Positions 12,638 through 37,000 of a DNA stretch of 64,000 nucleotides are shown here, one piece after another. Position 1 is the first letter of the stretch; every line of letters starts with the position of its first letter. Position numbers and translations under genes: made by a program. The notes beneath the pieces are model-generated. The model saw only the letters and a list, made by a program, of their open reading frames with translations, did no database searches and was not told the origin of the DNA. This stretch comes from Xiphophorus maculatus (Eukaryota; Chordata; Actinopteri; Cyprinodontiformes; Poeciliidae), in assembly GCF_002775205.1 (NCBI RefSeq), contig NC_036454.1:682001-746000 (forward strand), given 5' to 3'.

Positions 12638-15396
12638 GGCCCGAGCAGCAAAGCGCTGCGAAGGCCTATTGTATCTGTACTGTTTATTATTACGATTCTT
12701 CCCACCTCTTCGTGTGCCTTTTTGGGGGCTTTATCATATTCAAAAACTCACCAAACTTGGCGGTCGTGACTAGAAAATTTAAAAATTTTGAATTTTAAGG
12801 TTGTCGCAAAAATCGCAAAAAAAAATTGCTGAACGCCGGCAACTAGCAATTTTCTGTTGACACAATGGTATGAACGTACTTCATCGTAGAGACATGAAAT
12901 TTGGTACACTTGTAGAGCTCACCAAAAGACTCAGAACTTACATTTAATGTTATAAGCCAACTATCACAGAAAGTTGGCCATTTTGTATTGAAAGTCCATT
13001 TTTTACCTCGATTTTGACGTTTACAGCCTTCGTATTTGATCGAACTCCTCCTAGGGATTTCGATTGATCGACTTCAAACTCGGTCAGTCTGATCATAAGG
13101 CATGTTTGATTTAAAGTTATCAAATTGGTGAGTTTTGGAGCATGTTGAAGGGGGGTTAGCAGGGGTCAAAGTTCACCTACTCGCCATGAAACACGAAACT
13201 CTTATATTTCCTATACAAAAACACATAGAGGGATCAAACTTTTAAGTGATTGATCGTCATCGGGTGTCCTAAAATACCCTGTGGTGAAATGATGACATCA
13301 CTTAGGCCACGCCCCCTGAGAACAGGAAGTGTCATGTTTTACTGTGAACGGTCGCTATCTTAGCCCTTTGACCTAATCAACATGAAACTGTGTCCAGAGA
13401 CAGAAGACATGTTGGTGTGTTGTGGATTCCAACCCCGACCGGCTTTGACATAGCAGGTGGGCGTGGCGGCGCGGCGAAGTGACCTGTAACGCCGTTGCCA
13501 TACGTTTGGCTCTGAATTCCACAATTTCGGGCCCAGCTGCTCCAAACTCACTAGGATGGATCCTTATCCACCCACCGACAGGAATTCATAACAAAATTTG
13601 GTGGTGGGCGTGGCCTAATTTCTCTATAGCGACCCCTAGAGTATTTTAAATGAACAGCCCTAAGCCATGCTTTAACCTAGAATTACGAAACTTGGTACAC
13701 ATGTGTATCTTGTCAGGACATACAAAAAAGTCTCTTAGAGCCATGGTCGAAACCCAACAGGAAGTCGGCCATTTTGTATTGAAGGTCCATTGTGGACCTC
13801 GATTTTGACGTTTACAGCCTTTGCATTTGATCGAACTCCTCCTAGGGATTTCGATTGATCGGCTTCAAACTCGGTCAGTCTGATCATAAGGCATGTCTGA
13901 TTTAAAGTTATCAAATTGGTGACTGTATGAGCTTGCTGAAGGGGGGTTACCAGGGGTCAAAGTTCACCTACTCGCCATGAAACACGAAACTCTTATATTT
14001 CCTATATAAAAACACATAGAGGGACCAAACGTTCAGTGATTGATCGTCATCGGGTGTCCTAAAATACCCTGTGGTGAAATTATGACATCGCTTAGGCCAC
14101 GCCCCCTGAGAACAGGAAGTGTCATGTTTTACTGTGAACGGTCGCTATCTTAGCCCTTTGACCTAATCAACATGAAACTGTGTCCAGAGACAGAAGACAT
14201 GTTGGTGTGTTGTGGATTCAAGCCCTGACCGGCTGCGATGAAGCAGCTGGCTGTGGCGGCTTGGCGAAGTGACCTGTAACGCTGATGCCATACGTTTGCT
14301 TCTAGATTCCACATGTTTCGACCGAGCTGCACCAAACTTGGCCTGACTCATCCTGGTGTGATGCCTGACAATGCTGTGTCATCATATTATGACGTCACCT
14401 AAGCCCCGCCCCTCAGAATGAATTAGAGAGATCTTCTGTGTAATTACATAATAAACAGTCCATGTTCGTTGTTTGTAGGGCAATGCTGCCCTCTGCTGCC
14501 CACTGAAATAGTTTCATTATTTCAGTAATTCGACACCAGAGGGCAGCATTGCCCTACGGAATGACAGTTCAATGTTGAATTAAAGAGGAAAAAATTAAAT
14601 AATTTGTAATTCTAACACAAAAACTCACAGAGACACCAAAGTTTGAGTTATTGATCATCCTCGGGTGTAGAATAATATCCAATGGTCAAATGATGACATC
14701 ACGTAGGCCACGCCCCCTGACAACAGGAAGTCTTGTATTTTACTGTGAACGGTCGATAGCTTCTGCACCAAACTTTGCACGAGTGACCCTGGTGGGATCC
14801 CTGACGACCCTATGTCATCATATTATGACGTCATCTAAGCCCCGCCCCCTCAGAACAGGAAGTGTCTTTTTTTTCCTTGGAAAGCTCCGTTTATTGCTCT
14901 CTTGACCTAATCAAGGTAATTCGGATGATGAGCTCTGTCAATGCTCGCTTCTGGCTGAACCGTGTGGGCGTGGCCAAATGGCGAATATCAGTCCCTCGCC
15001 ATATTCATACGTTTGGCTCTAATTCACACATAGATCATCCGATTGGCTCCAAACTGGATATGTATGACCTTTGTTCACCTCTAAAGAGCCCAACGAGTTT
15101 GAAATGTAATTTGGCTCCACTGCGCCCCCTAAGTTAATACATCGGCTGTGTCTCCTCGACGCATCGACCGATCTGCGCCAGATTTTTCGACAGTCGTCGG
15201 GCAGCGCCGCCGAACGCATTCACGCGTATCGCCCGGTGGACAGGCGGGGAAAATGCGCGACAGCTTCTGCGGTGGCGAGCGGGCTGCGGCTCCGGAAACC
15301 GCGCGAGAGCTTCTGCGGTGGCCGGAACCCCCGCGGTGGCCAATAGGCCGGAGCGGCGCTTGCTGCGAGGGCCGCCCGAGGCTGCTTGCAGCTTTA
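12638..15396. mobile_element. unclassified 2.8-kb non-coding element with internal ~791-bp duplication
   Basis: It starts GGCCCGAGCAGCAAAGCGCT and ends near GGCTGCTTGCAGCTTTAATT. A block at about 13000-13440 (GATTTTGACGTTTACAGCCT and on) recurs at about 13791-14230, offset 791. A third, shorter version is at 14600-14760. The 5' end contains GCAGC-aaagc-GCTGC. CTTGCTGCGAGGGCC near the 3' end is nearly the reverse complement of the 5' end, and a short stem GCTGCTTGCAGC closes the element. This layout resembles the elements at 51571 and 53440. The last 250 bp are GC-rich. No long coding frame is supported. Confidence 0.65.
14475..14557. repeat. perfect 21-bp inverted repeat
   Basis: Arm 14475-14495 (GTAGGGCAATGCTGCCCTCT plus G) is the exact reverse complement of 14537-14557. 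The spacer of 41 nt holds a second small inverted repeat (ACTGAAATA / TATTTCAGT). It sits inside the 12638-15396 element, probably as a nested insertion. Confidence 0.9.
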
Positions 15397-15839
15397 ATTT
15401 GTTATTATTTCAGTAACAGTGTCCGTTGAACTTTAGTCATAGCATCACGGAGTCCCTTGAAAAGTTTATTTTAGCCTGTGCTCTATAAAACAAACCTGCT
15501 GTGTATTTCATGTAATCCAACGTCTTCCCTTAAAAGTGCTGTACCTAACCTGACCTATCTCTGTTAATTTTTCCGAATGACAGCATCTGTAGGCAACATT
15601 TATTTAGTTTTTAACCAGTTCCTCTAACCGCAACCATGCTCGGGTCCAAACAGCAGCCTTTCCTTTGTGCTCTTGAGCAGGTCAATATTTGGAAGGGGCC
15701 ATCCATCAGACTGCTTCATTCACTTGCCAAACACAAATAGGAACTTTATCATGAATAAATCGCTATCTAAACTGCTCTAAAATTTAAATGGACATGCATA
15801 AAAAAAATCACTGCATGTAAAATTCATCTGTAAATTACA
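15397..15839. other. intergenic DNA, nothing identified
   Basis: No gene or clear repeat terminus was recognised. Confidence 0.5.
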
Positions 15840-16715
15840 ATGTATCGAGAAAGTATTTACACCCATTCACTTCTTCACACCTCCATGGTACAATGCTATC
15901 ATATGCTTCAAACTGGGGATGGTGTTAGACATGTAATTTAAAAAAATAGCTGTTTTTGTCCTTGAACGATACCTGGAGTTTAGGCCCAAGAGATCTAGTT
16001 TGTTTTCATCAGACCAGAGAATTTAGTTTTTCCTGGTCTAACAATTTCAAAAGTGTGTTTTCAGAGGTATCATAAATGCAACATTAGTGGACTGGGTTAT
16101 CAATGTTTGACCTTACAGATTTGGGCTGTCAAACATTAGTTTTAGAGGGCTTTTGTCCTGAAACTATTAGATATGTCTCTGCTTCAACATGCTTGAATCA
16201 AATAATTAGGTGATTAGCAGGACTCTGTAGAACTTGATTGGATGATGAGTTCATCCAGCGATCCAATTCTGGTGTGTTTTACCTGGGACACATCTAAAAG
16301 TTGCAGGACACAATATCTTCAGGACTGGAGGTTGACAAGCCGGTTCTAGATTTTTCTGTTATCTCCACAAGTTAACGCCATATGTTGCCATTGGGTTTTG
16401 GCCAACTCTGACCAAAACTCTTCTTCCTTGAATACTTAGACAGACAGTCAGACAGTCGGATCTAAATTCTTACATTTGAAGGCTTTTTGGGATGCTTAGT
16501 GCTTCCAAGATCTTTTGTATCCTTCTCCATACTTATCCTCTGACAAATATGCTCTCATATGTCTACAAATAATGCCTTTGATGTCATTGTTTAGTTTTTG
16601 CTGTGATATGACAACCGGTGTACTAGAGTCACATTTTAGAAACATCTGAACAATGACCAAAGAAAAAAATGTTATGTACCAGTTATTCTGAAAAGTAATT
16701 TTTTTTAAGTACATG
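15840..16715 (-). mobile_element. Tc1/mariner relic, interrupted by a MITE
   Basis: Text such as AAAGTATTTACACCCATTCA and TTTTCATCAGACCAGAGAAT is typical of old teleost Tc1-like elements read on the opposite strand. The frame is destroyed. Around 16170-16335 it is interrupted by a hAT-type MITE scrap. Boundaries are approximate. Confidence 0.55.
16170..16335. mobile_element. degenerate hAT-type MITE
   Basis: It is related to the well-preserved copy at 32631-32854: CTCTGCTTCAACATGCTTGA, GATTAGCAGGACTCTGTAGA, CATCTAAAAGTTGCAGGACA. Terminal repeats are eroded. Confidence 0.55.
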
Positions 16716-16737
16716 TCTGTTTTTATAGAAAACTCAA

Positions 16738-17165
16738 CTGAACATAACTTAAGAATAATTCAATTAAATTCAGTTCATTTATATAGCGCCAATTCACAAT
16801 AAATGTTGTCTCAAGGGCCGTACAAAAAATCCCATTTCAATTCAATGACATATACATTCCAAATGAATGTTATCAAACAATACAGTGTGTTAAATTAATT
16901 ATTCAAAATAGATTAAAAAGTTTCTATCAGGAAGAAACCTCCAGCAGAACCAGAACCGGGCTTAGTACAAGTGCCTATCTGGCACGACAGACTGGTGTTT
17001 GAGAAGACAGAGCAGAATGCACAAGAAACAGATGAACTGATTGATGAATATTGTAAACAATTTTAAAAGTACAAAGTTAACAGCAGGAGAGAGAAAATGA
17101 TTAGTTAATGGCAGGATTATCTCAGTCGATGCCATCCTCCAGGATGGAATCGCAACCTACTACAT
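16738..17165 (-). mobile_element. teleost interspersed repeat (3' end, reverse orientation)
   Basis: It begins with (AATTC)-type tail and CATTTATATAGCGCCAATTC. It contains GGAAGAAACCTCCAGCAGAA and ends near GTCGATGCCATCCTCCAGGA. The reverse complement matches the copy at 46740-46985, and part of that at 60440-60552. The autonomous parent is not known to me. Confidence 0.6.
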
Positions 17166-17538
17166 AAACAAAAGTTAACAGTTCAAATATCCGTAAATAA
17201 TTAAAATTGGAGTAGAAGAAGACAAAGAGAATTTGAAAAGAGTAAAGCACTGAATACTTTCTGAATAAACTATAGTGCTTATTATTTTTAATTATCAGCC
17301 CCTGAAGAGGAACAGCTTAGTGTATTTTAATAGACAAAAAAAAATCAAAAGAGAAGTTGAATAAAATGCCCTCAACATAAACCTTAATGGTTGTTAGTTC
17401 CTTGTAGCATTGAATGTCACAGTTCTTATGAATAGCAAAAGGTTGTCTCAGGTCTTATACAAACATTTTCTCTGTTTCCTCTAGTCCGGAGGATTGTTCT
17501 TTTTTTCTAAGAAGTTTGAGAGCCAGAATCATTCCAGG

Positions 17539-29507
<11,969 letters not shown>

Positions 29508-29759
29508 ACATTCTCCTGTGACTTGGTTCAGTTGAATCTCTGTATGAAGGATGTCTTAACCAAGGCTCTCACTATATTCTCACCACAAGAGATGACTAAA
29601 AGAGTATAGTTTTCCATTAAGAATACTTTCCAAATTCAATTGCTGTGTATAAAATCTGTTGTATCTAGCTATTAATCTGCATCCATACATTGGCTTATTT
29701 TATTCACTTTAATGCCATCTTTCTTTCTACATAACATGCTAAAGCTAGCTTTTGTATAC

Positions 29760-29765
29760 ATTAAA
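29760..29765 (+). promoter_or_regulatory. ocln: candidate ocln polyadenylation signal
   Basis: ATTAAA is about 250 nt after the ocln stop. A further AATAAA at 30076-30081 is possible, but sits close to the presumed gtf2h2 promoter. Confidence 0.45.
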
Positions 29766-30139
29766 GTTTTAATGCATGAACCTGTGTTATCCATATCATA
29801 TGATTGTTTTGGAATTTGAGATGTAATCTTTTCAAGTGTTTTATAGTATTTTCTTTGGATACATGTCAATAATAGAGCAGCAGCTTGCTGGAAAATTAAG
29901 TTATACTTTGATTATTGATGCATCTCTGGCCTATCAGGTGGGTTTTATCAAGTGTACTAAATTGAATTACATTCTAACAACTATCATATAATTTTGATTT
30001 TGTTGTTGCTGGGGCGTTCTTTAATTGACATATGTGTAGGATTTTCATCTCTGCAACGTAAACGGCATTGTGCACAATAAAATGTTCTATTAATTTGTAC
30101 TCGGGAGTTTTAATTAAAAATGTCATTAATGGGCTGTCA

Positions 30140-30252
30140 GGGGATCGTCGCTGCATCGTGTTTCCTTCCGGAAAGAATTTTCTGGTGCACCAACTGGCAG
30201 TTGGACTGCTAGTAAAATCTCTGGTTTCAAGACAAGAACACAGAAACTTCTG
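30140..30252 (+). promoter_or_regulatory. gtf2h2: gtf2h2 promoter and non-coding exon 1
   Basis: A CpG-containing stretch with an ETS-type core (TTCCTTCCGGAAAG, 30162-30175) leads to a strong donor, ACTTCTG|gtaagt at 30253. The start codon exon at 31003 is preceded by an acceptor (ggcag|acacg, about 30996), so a spliced 5' UTR fits. Exact start of transcription unknown. Confidence 0.5.
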
Positions 30253-31002
30253 GTAAGTAAAGGGAGCGGAAAATTAATCCTCTAACTTAGCATAGGATTC
30301 ATCGAGACACCCGTTGAGTATTTAAGCTCTCCGGTTGGCCGTAGCAACAGCTTTGTGACCTCTAGTCGGGCGGACCGCCTGCGAAGGGTTTTGTTGTGAT
30401 GGTGTACAGTTTGGGCCCTCATTCTGGTGGTTGTCGCTAAAACGGCTTCGTCTCAGCTCAGTGTGTTTCGGACTCAGAGTAGTGATGGATGACAAAGCTT
30501 TATCCATATTAATTAGTAGTTTTTCAGTCTGTCATGTAACTGTACGAGATCTAGTCATGGAGATTAATTTTTAGCCTCTTACGGGTGGTGAATCTTTCAA
30601 GCATATAATTGAATTACAAAATATTGAAAAAAACAAAAATAACATAAATATGTAATGGTCACTAATCCAACATTTGACCACAAATCTGGTTAGCAACCAC
30701 TGTTGCTAACAAATGAATTTTCAGCAGAGGTTCCAAAACTTTCCAGCTTTTGACCTAAAAAATGAAATGTTAGATGGTCCCGACCTCGGTTATTGTTCGA
30801 GGAAGCATTTTAACAGTCAATTAGAAAGAGGTACAATGACGACCCAATCAACAGCTATAAGTGAAATATATTTTTGCTTTTCTTCAGGCTTTATTGTTCT
30901 TGAGGTGTAATACCTGTACACACTTCCATCAGTTCACAGTCGAGTTCCAGTTAAATAGTTTGGACTTGATCATTGTTTCATTGTGATTGACTGGCAGACA
31001 CG

Positions 31003-34000
31003 ATGGATGAAGAGCCAGAGAGAGCCAAGCGCTGGGAAGGAGGTTATGAAAGGACATGGTAAGATGTGTAATGTGAGAATATTCTCAGGTTGGGACATGT
31101 GCTCGTATCTGATACAACTACATGAATTTCTACAGGGAGGTGCTTAAGGAGGATGAGTCTGGCTCCCTTAAAGCCACAGTGGAGGAGATTCTGTACGAGT
31201 CCAAAAGAAAAAGGTGCGTTAGACCGCAATTTCAATACTATTGGAAAAGCTCATTTATTATAGAAACAGTTATCATTAAGTGATTAATTACACAGATGAA
31301 TGGAAAGCCTTAATTTTGTTTAATTGTTATTTCCACTTACAGCTGATGAACATATGATACAATTAGAATTTTACATCAGTTCAATAAAAGAAAATAAAAA
31401 ACAGAAACCTGGATTTAATGAAAAATATGTTCAATACCTGCTTAAAAGTTAGTTTCAAAAGGCATATATTGTAATTTATTGAATGTGATGTATTTCAGGC
31501 TTTAGTTGCATGTGTTTTTCAGCCTGGTTTTTACATCACTGCTCTGCTTACCTCATAGGGTGACACAAAGCCATGCACAAGTGAGGCTTGGGATGGTGAG
31601 TGAAGTCTGGATCTTTGCTTCTTCACAGGGTTTCTCAGTCCATACTGTGAAACTACAGCAGATCTCATATGAGCTACAGCTCTAACAGATGCCATGTTCT
31701 CACAGCTAACATAGTATCTTTAGAATAAAAGTGTTGTACAGTGACAATCACCTTTAGACATTCTATAAGTTCAGCCAATGGAATTACTGTTAATGAAAAG
31801 AACCAAAGCAAACCAGCCAAGCTTATTGTCAGCATTTTTTTTTAAATTAGGGATACACAGATATAAAAATTTGGGCTGATATTGACATGCTTGCTGTCAT
31901 GGCCGACAACTGATTTTTACTGATATTATATACATTTCCCTACCCTTTTGACACCTCGAAAAAAAAACAGACCACACCGTTGACTTCGCAACAGCTTCTT
32001 CTTCAGTTAAACCCCCCACAATCCTGTTTTGCATCACTATCACAGTCACAGGACCAAACAAATACATCATGCTCAATCTCCTCCAGCTATCAAATGGTAA
32101 CAAGATAAAAATAAATCTCACTTGTTAACATCAGCCTAGTTATTAGAAAAATAGCCACCGACACCCATGTTAGGGCTAATATATTGTGCATCTCTTCTTG
32201 AATGAAGTGAGCAACCAGGCTCCAGCGTTGCCCTGAGTGAGACCAGTGTCTGATGGAATTATCAGAAACAGCCTCACATGTTGTGTTATCATAAAAATCA
32301 TTTTGAAACCCAGAGGAGATTATCATTGTCTTGTGCTCTAGATGCGCCACATATATGTTGTTATTGACTGTTCACGCAGTATGGAGGACCAGGACTTAAA
32401 ACCCAACCGTCTCACCTCTACCCTGAAGGTGAGACAGAACACACCTGGCACCAGTTACTGCACGTGGTGATTGTCTCTAAGCCATATTCTCTTTCTTCAT
32501 CTTCAGCTGATGGAGGGATTCATCGATGAATACTTTGACCAGAATCCCATCAGCCAGGTATGACACCATTAGATTTGCGCTTAAAGAACGGAGCAGACGG
32601 ACAACATGCTCAGTGTTGGTAGTTGTAGGACAGGGGTGGGCAACTCCGGGCCTCAAGGGCCGGCCTCCTGCAACTTTTAGGTGTGTCTCTACTTCAACAC
32701 ACCTGAGTCAAATAATGAGGTCATTAGCAGGACTCTGGAGAACTTGACTGCACTTAGGAGGTGATTCAGCTGTTGGATTCAAGCGTGTTGGACCAGGGAG
32801 ACATCTAAGAGTTGCAGGACACCGGGCCTCGAGGACCAGGATTGCCCACCCCTGTTGTAGTTCATCTAGAATTTTCTGAAATAAACTACATTAGTTTTTG
32901 TCTTCCACCTACACTCAGAAGACTGTAGAAAAATGATCTGGAATGGAACATCAAAGTATTTCAACTAACACTTTGATGTTTGTTGAAACATCTAATAATT
33001 TAATAATATTCACTATATTAGAGTGAATAATATTTCACTACTAATATTTAGCTACTTTTTAGGGCTTCTGGAGAAACACTTTACCCGACCAGCAGCATCC
33101 GCCTCTTCCACCCGATGAATTCTCCTGTTTTTTGGCAGTGTGTTTTGTGTTTAGCATGATGAAGGATCTTCCAGAGTTTGGCTGATGATAATACAATCAC
33201 TGCTGCCCTCTGGTGGTTGTTGGTGATGTAACTGTGTTGTTTGACGTCTCTTTTGTCTTCAGAACATTATTGCTGTCCTCTGAACTGTGGATCAGATCCG
33301 CATACCTGTAAATGAAATGTTTATCTCTTGACTCGGTTATGTTGTGTTGTCAGAGGTAAATGTTTGCACTCTGCAGCCTCACTGTTCCATCTCACAGGAG
33401 TGTAAGTGTAAATATTAAAAATACTTCAATTTATGTGTAGATTACATTCTTTCAGTTTCAGTAACATTTAACAGGCTTCTAATAAAAAGGAGTGTTTCAA
33501 ATATTACTTTAAGAAAAATCAAACAATTGCTCTGTGATTCTAAAACTTCTCAGTGTTAACATTGGTAGAATATGAAGCATTAAGCAGCAGTATAAATTTA
33601 CAGTTGATTGTCTAATTCTTTTTATTTCACTCAGTTTCAATAGTAGTGATGCTGAGTAATAAATGTTTAAATGAATGTAAGCAGGAGGACAGCCATTGTT
33701 TCAGGTAAATAGGGGTGGTTCTAAAGCTCCTCTGATTATGTAGCTAAGCTAATTAAATGGGTTGTGTTTAATTCCAGGTTGGCATTATCACCACCAAAAA
33801 CAAAAGGGCTGAGAAGCTTACAGAACTTGCAGGTGAGGATCAAAGTTCATTAGCTATCTGCTGAACATGTATTTGTCAGCCCAACCACCAGGAATAGTTT
33901 CTACACACAAATCCACCATGTTTGACCTGTTTTATGTAGACCAGGCTCAGTTGTGTGGTCTGCTGCCAGCAAGGTTAGTCCAGGCTGCAGGTAGTCCAGA

Positions 34001-37000
34001 TTAACGCTGCTCAGTTAGTGTTAAAATGTCCATTCTCTACAAGTGTTACTGAAATGGACCACACTTGAGTGGCCTCTATTGACTGTTAGGTTGGAGCATG
34101 ATTTATTCACATTTATAAAGAAAGTCATACTAACAGGGAAACATAAATCATTTTATGAAAAGTTTTTTTATTCTGATATTTAATCATTTTACCAGATACT
34201 CTAGGGAGACAAATTTAATCCTAAACTGTGCTGAGACAATTTGTTACAAAAAATTTGTCAACATAGCAATTAAGGAATGGAAATAATTTCCTAAGAACAT
34301 CAGAGATTTAAATGGCACACTTGGAATCTCTCTTAAAAAATCCCATGTTCACTTACGGAATTTGTAAAACATTGTTCCTGCAGCTCAAACTACATTAACT
34401 GCACTTTTACTGGTATTTATAGGCAACTTAGTAAGATTTTTGTGATGCATTGCACACCGCTGTTTGTGCAATGCACATTTTGCGGTGCAAAACGTACATT
34501 TTGTACAAAATGTAAATAAGCAAATAAGAGCTCAATATATATCAAATTGCAATCACTGTGGGTGAAAATTTGTGCAAAATTTAGAATGCTGTGTTAGGAG
34601 GATTTAAGAGTTTCCAGCGTTGCCTGTCAATAATATATTTGACCACTTTAATTGTCATTTATGCTCACACCTGATGAGGATCCTAAAAGAACTTTTTAGT
34701 ATATTTTTTTATTCACATATATTTTTTGTCACAGCCTAATCTGAATATAGGCTTAATTTCAGTATTCCAGCTTTTTTAGAGGATGGAACATAAACAATCA
34801 GCCTTTAAAGTCTGAGTTAAAGCTGTCTTTGGTACTGAATGATGAAACAGGAAGCATTGCTCTGCTCATGTGCACAGGGGCTTATCTCAGCCTGCTGCTA
34901 TGTGTTCCAGGAGTCTATAGACTTGCATCAATTTCCTGCCCTCCTTAAATGAATGAATCATTGTTACAAAAGCAATTTAAACGGAGAACGATTCTAGAAC
35001 CATGGCATCAGACATCATGTAGTCCCCAAGGCTTACACACTGATTTTCTTTAATGACTTCACCCTCGTTTGCACATATCCCAAATTGAAGCATACTGTTA
35101 GTGTCTTTTTACGATCCACTGATATTTTTTCACTGGCCAGTGTACTGTACCAGAGTCGACTATACCCTTTCAGAGAATAAGTCCATCAACATAGGATTGC
35201 CTCAGGGTGTTGCACCTAGACAGTTATCTGCACAAATAACTCTTCTAATTAGCAGCCTGGGAGCTCAGATTGGAAATCTTCTGATGGTTCCTGGTTCACT
35301 AAACAGAGACAAGCTTGCCAGTTGGAAACAAAAAACTGTACAATTGTATGGTATGGCACCAACTATAGTTTAGGCCTGTTGCAATAAATTAAGTAATTGC
35401 ATAATTAAACAAATTCAGTAATTTACATGATTTATTGTTTTTCTTTTTCTTTCTACCAAAAATTGGATTACAAAAGTCTTCAGTCTGGTGCATTGACATC
35501 AACTAGCCCTTTTTTGAAGGACAATTTTGTTTACGGAGACGTCATTATTAACTTAGTTGTTGTATCTGTTGTTGTTCGCTTATTTTGGATACAATTAAAA
35601 TGTTTTCCAGCTCCAGGGTTAAATGTTCATTAGATTTGATAGTTTATTGAATCAAAAGATTTCAAAGATGTTGCATTATTATGCCATTATTTTACTTGAA
35701 AATGGTCTCAAAACAACCTTTATTGTAATAACTTCTAGGACAATTTATTGTCCAGCAAAATTTGTTATTGTGACAGGCCTACTATAGTAATCTTCTATTT
35801 CATAACAAATAAATAACTCGGATCTAAATATCTGAGGTTCAGATGGATCACACCTTTAATGTGACAGAAGCGACATATGAGCAGTGTGTTTTTTAGAAAG
35901 CTTTTAATTTATCCCTGACAATATACAGTCCCCACAGTGTATAGAGAGCAGCCTGTAACTCTAAGTCAAATATTCCTAGGAGACAATGAAGGCTGGTCAC
36001 AGGAACAGCTTGGATTGCAACAAATATTAGCTAATTATAGTAGTACAATGCATTCAGTCTCTCAGCTAGTCATTTGTTTGATGTGGCCTGATTTTCTAAA
36101 GAACCAAAGTGTTTCAGGAGCCAATAGCATGTTCTGGTAAAGATGTAAATAAATTACAGATTAGCTGTTTCTATTCTGAAGCAGCAGATGTAGCCAGGTG
36201 AAACTTTTTCAATGAAACTGTGTTACTAAGATAGAAATAGTGATGTCCAGTTGTTCACAGTAGCTAGATATACTGCTTTTTGTCTGGGATCCAAGTTTCC
36301 AATGAATCCAAGGCAGAAACACATTCATATTGTTCAGCTAACTATGTGTTTATTACACACCACATTGTCCTTCCAACAGTTTACATGTTTTCCTAATATT
36401 GTGCATCACCAGAGAAAATAAATGGTTGTGTGGGTTTCTCCTGCTCCCTCAGTCTACGCTGTGCCAGTTAAACCTGCTCATCCTTTATTTTGTTTTTCCA
36501 ACAGGAAATCCAAAGAAGCACATTGCTGCTCTGAAGAAAGCAGTTGACAGCTCATGTGTCGGAGAGCCTTCCCTGTACAACTCTCTCAGCTTAGCTATAC
36601 AGACTCTCAAGTGGGTTCACCACAGATGCTGTTCCACAGAGGCTTTTTGAGTGAAACAGCAACACTTAGATTCTCTCTCTCTAAAGGCACATGCCTGGGC
36701 ACACCAGCAGAGAAATCCTCATCATCCTCAGCAGCCTGACCACATGTGACCCAGCTAACATCTATGAGCTAATCAAGGTGAAGACATGTTTAATCCCGGA
36801 CTTCTAATCCCAAGCTGGTAATTAGAAGAGTTATCTGTCCAGATAACCGTCTAGGTCCTACAGTAGACTCTAGGCGCAACACCCTAAGGCAATCCTACGT
36901 TGATGGACTTACCTTCTGAAATGGTATAGTAGACTCTGGTATAGTGTACTGGCCAGTGAAAAAAGATCAGTTGATTGTTAGAAAAAATGACACTAACAGT

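Larger units (their letters stand above)
33833..36504 (+). other. gtf2h2 intron with repeats
   Basis: Contains the left inverted-repeat arm (35041) and the MITE (35370). No gene supported. The ORFs at 35101-35373 and 35937-36140 belong to repeats or chance. Confidence 0.7.

Noticed and set aside
15148-15429. GC-rich ORF pair on opposite strands, possible gene or CpG island
   Set aside because: It is the 3' part of the repeat at 12638-15396; both frames are open only because of high GC.
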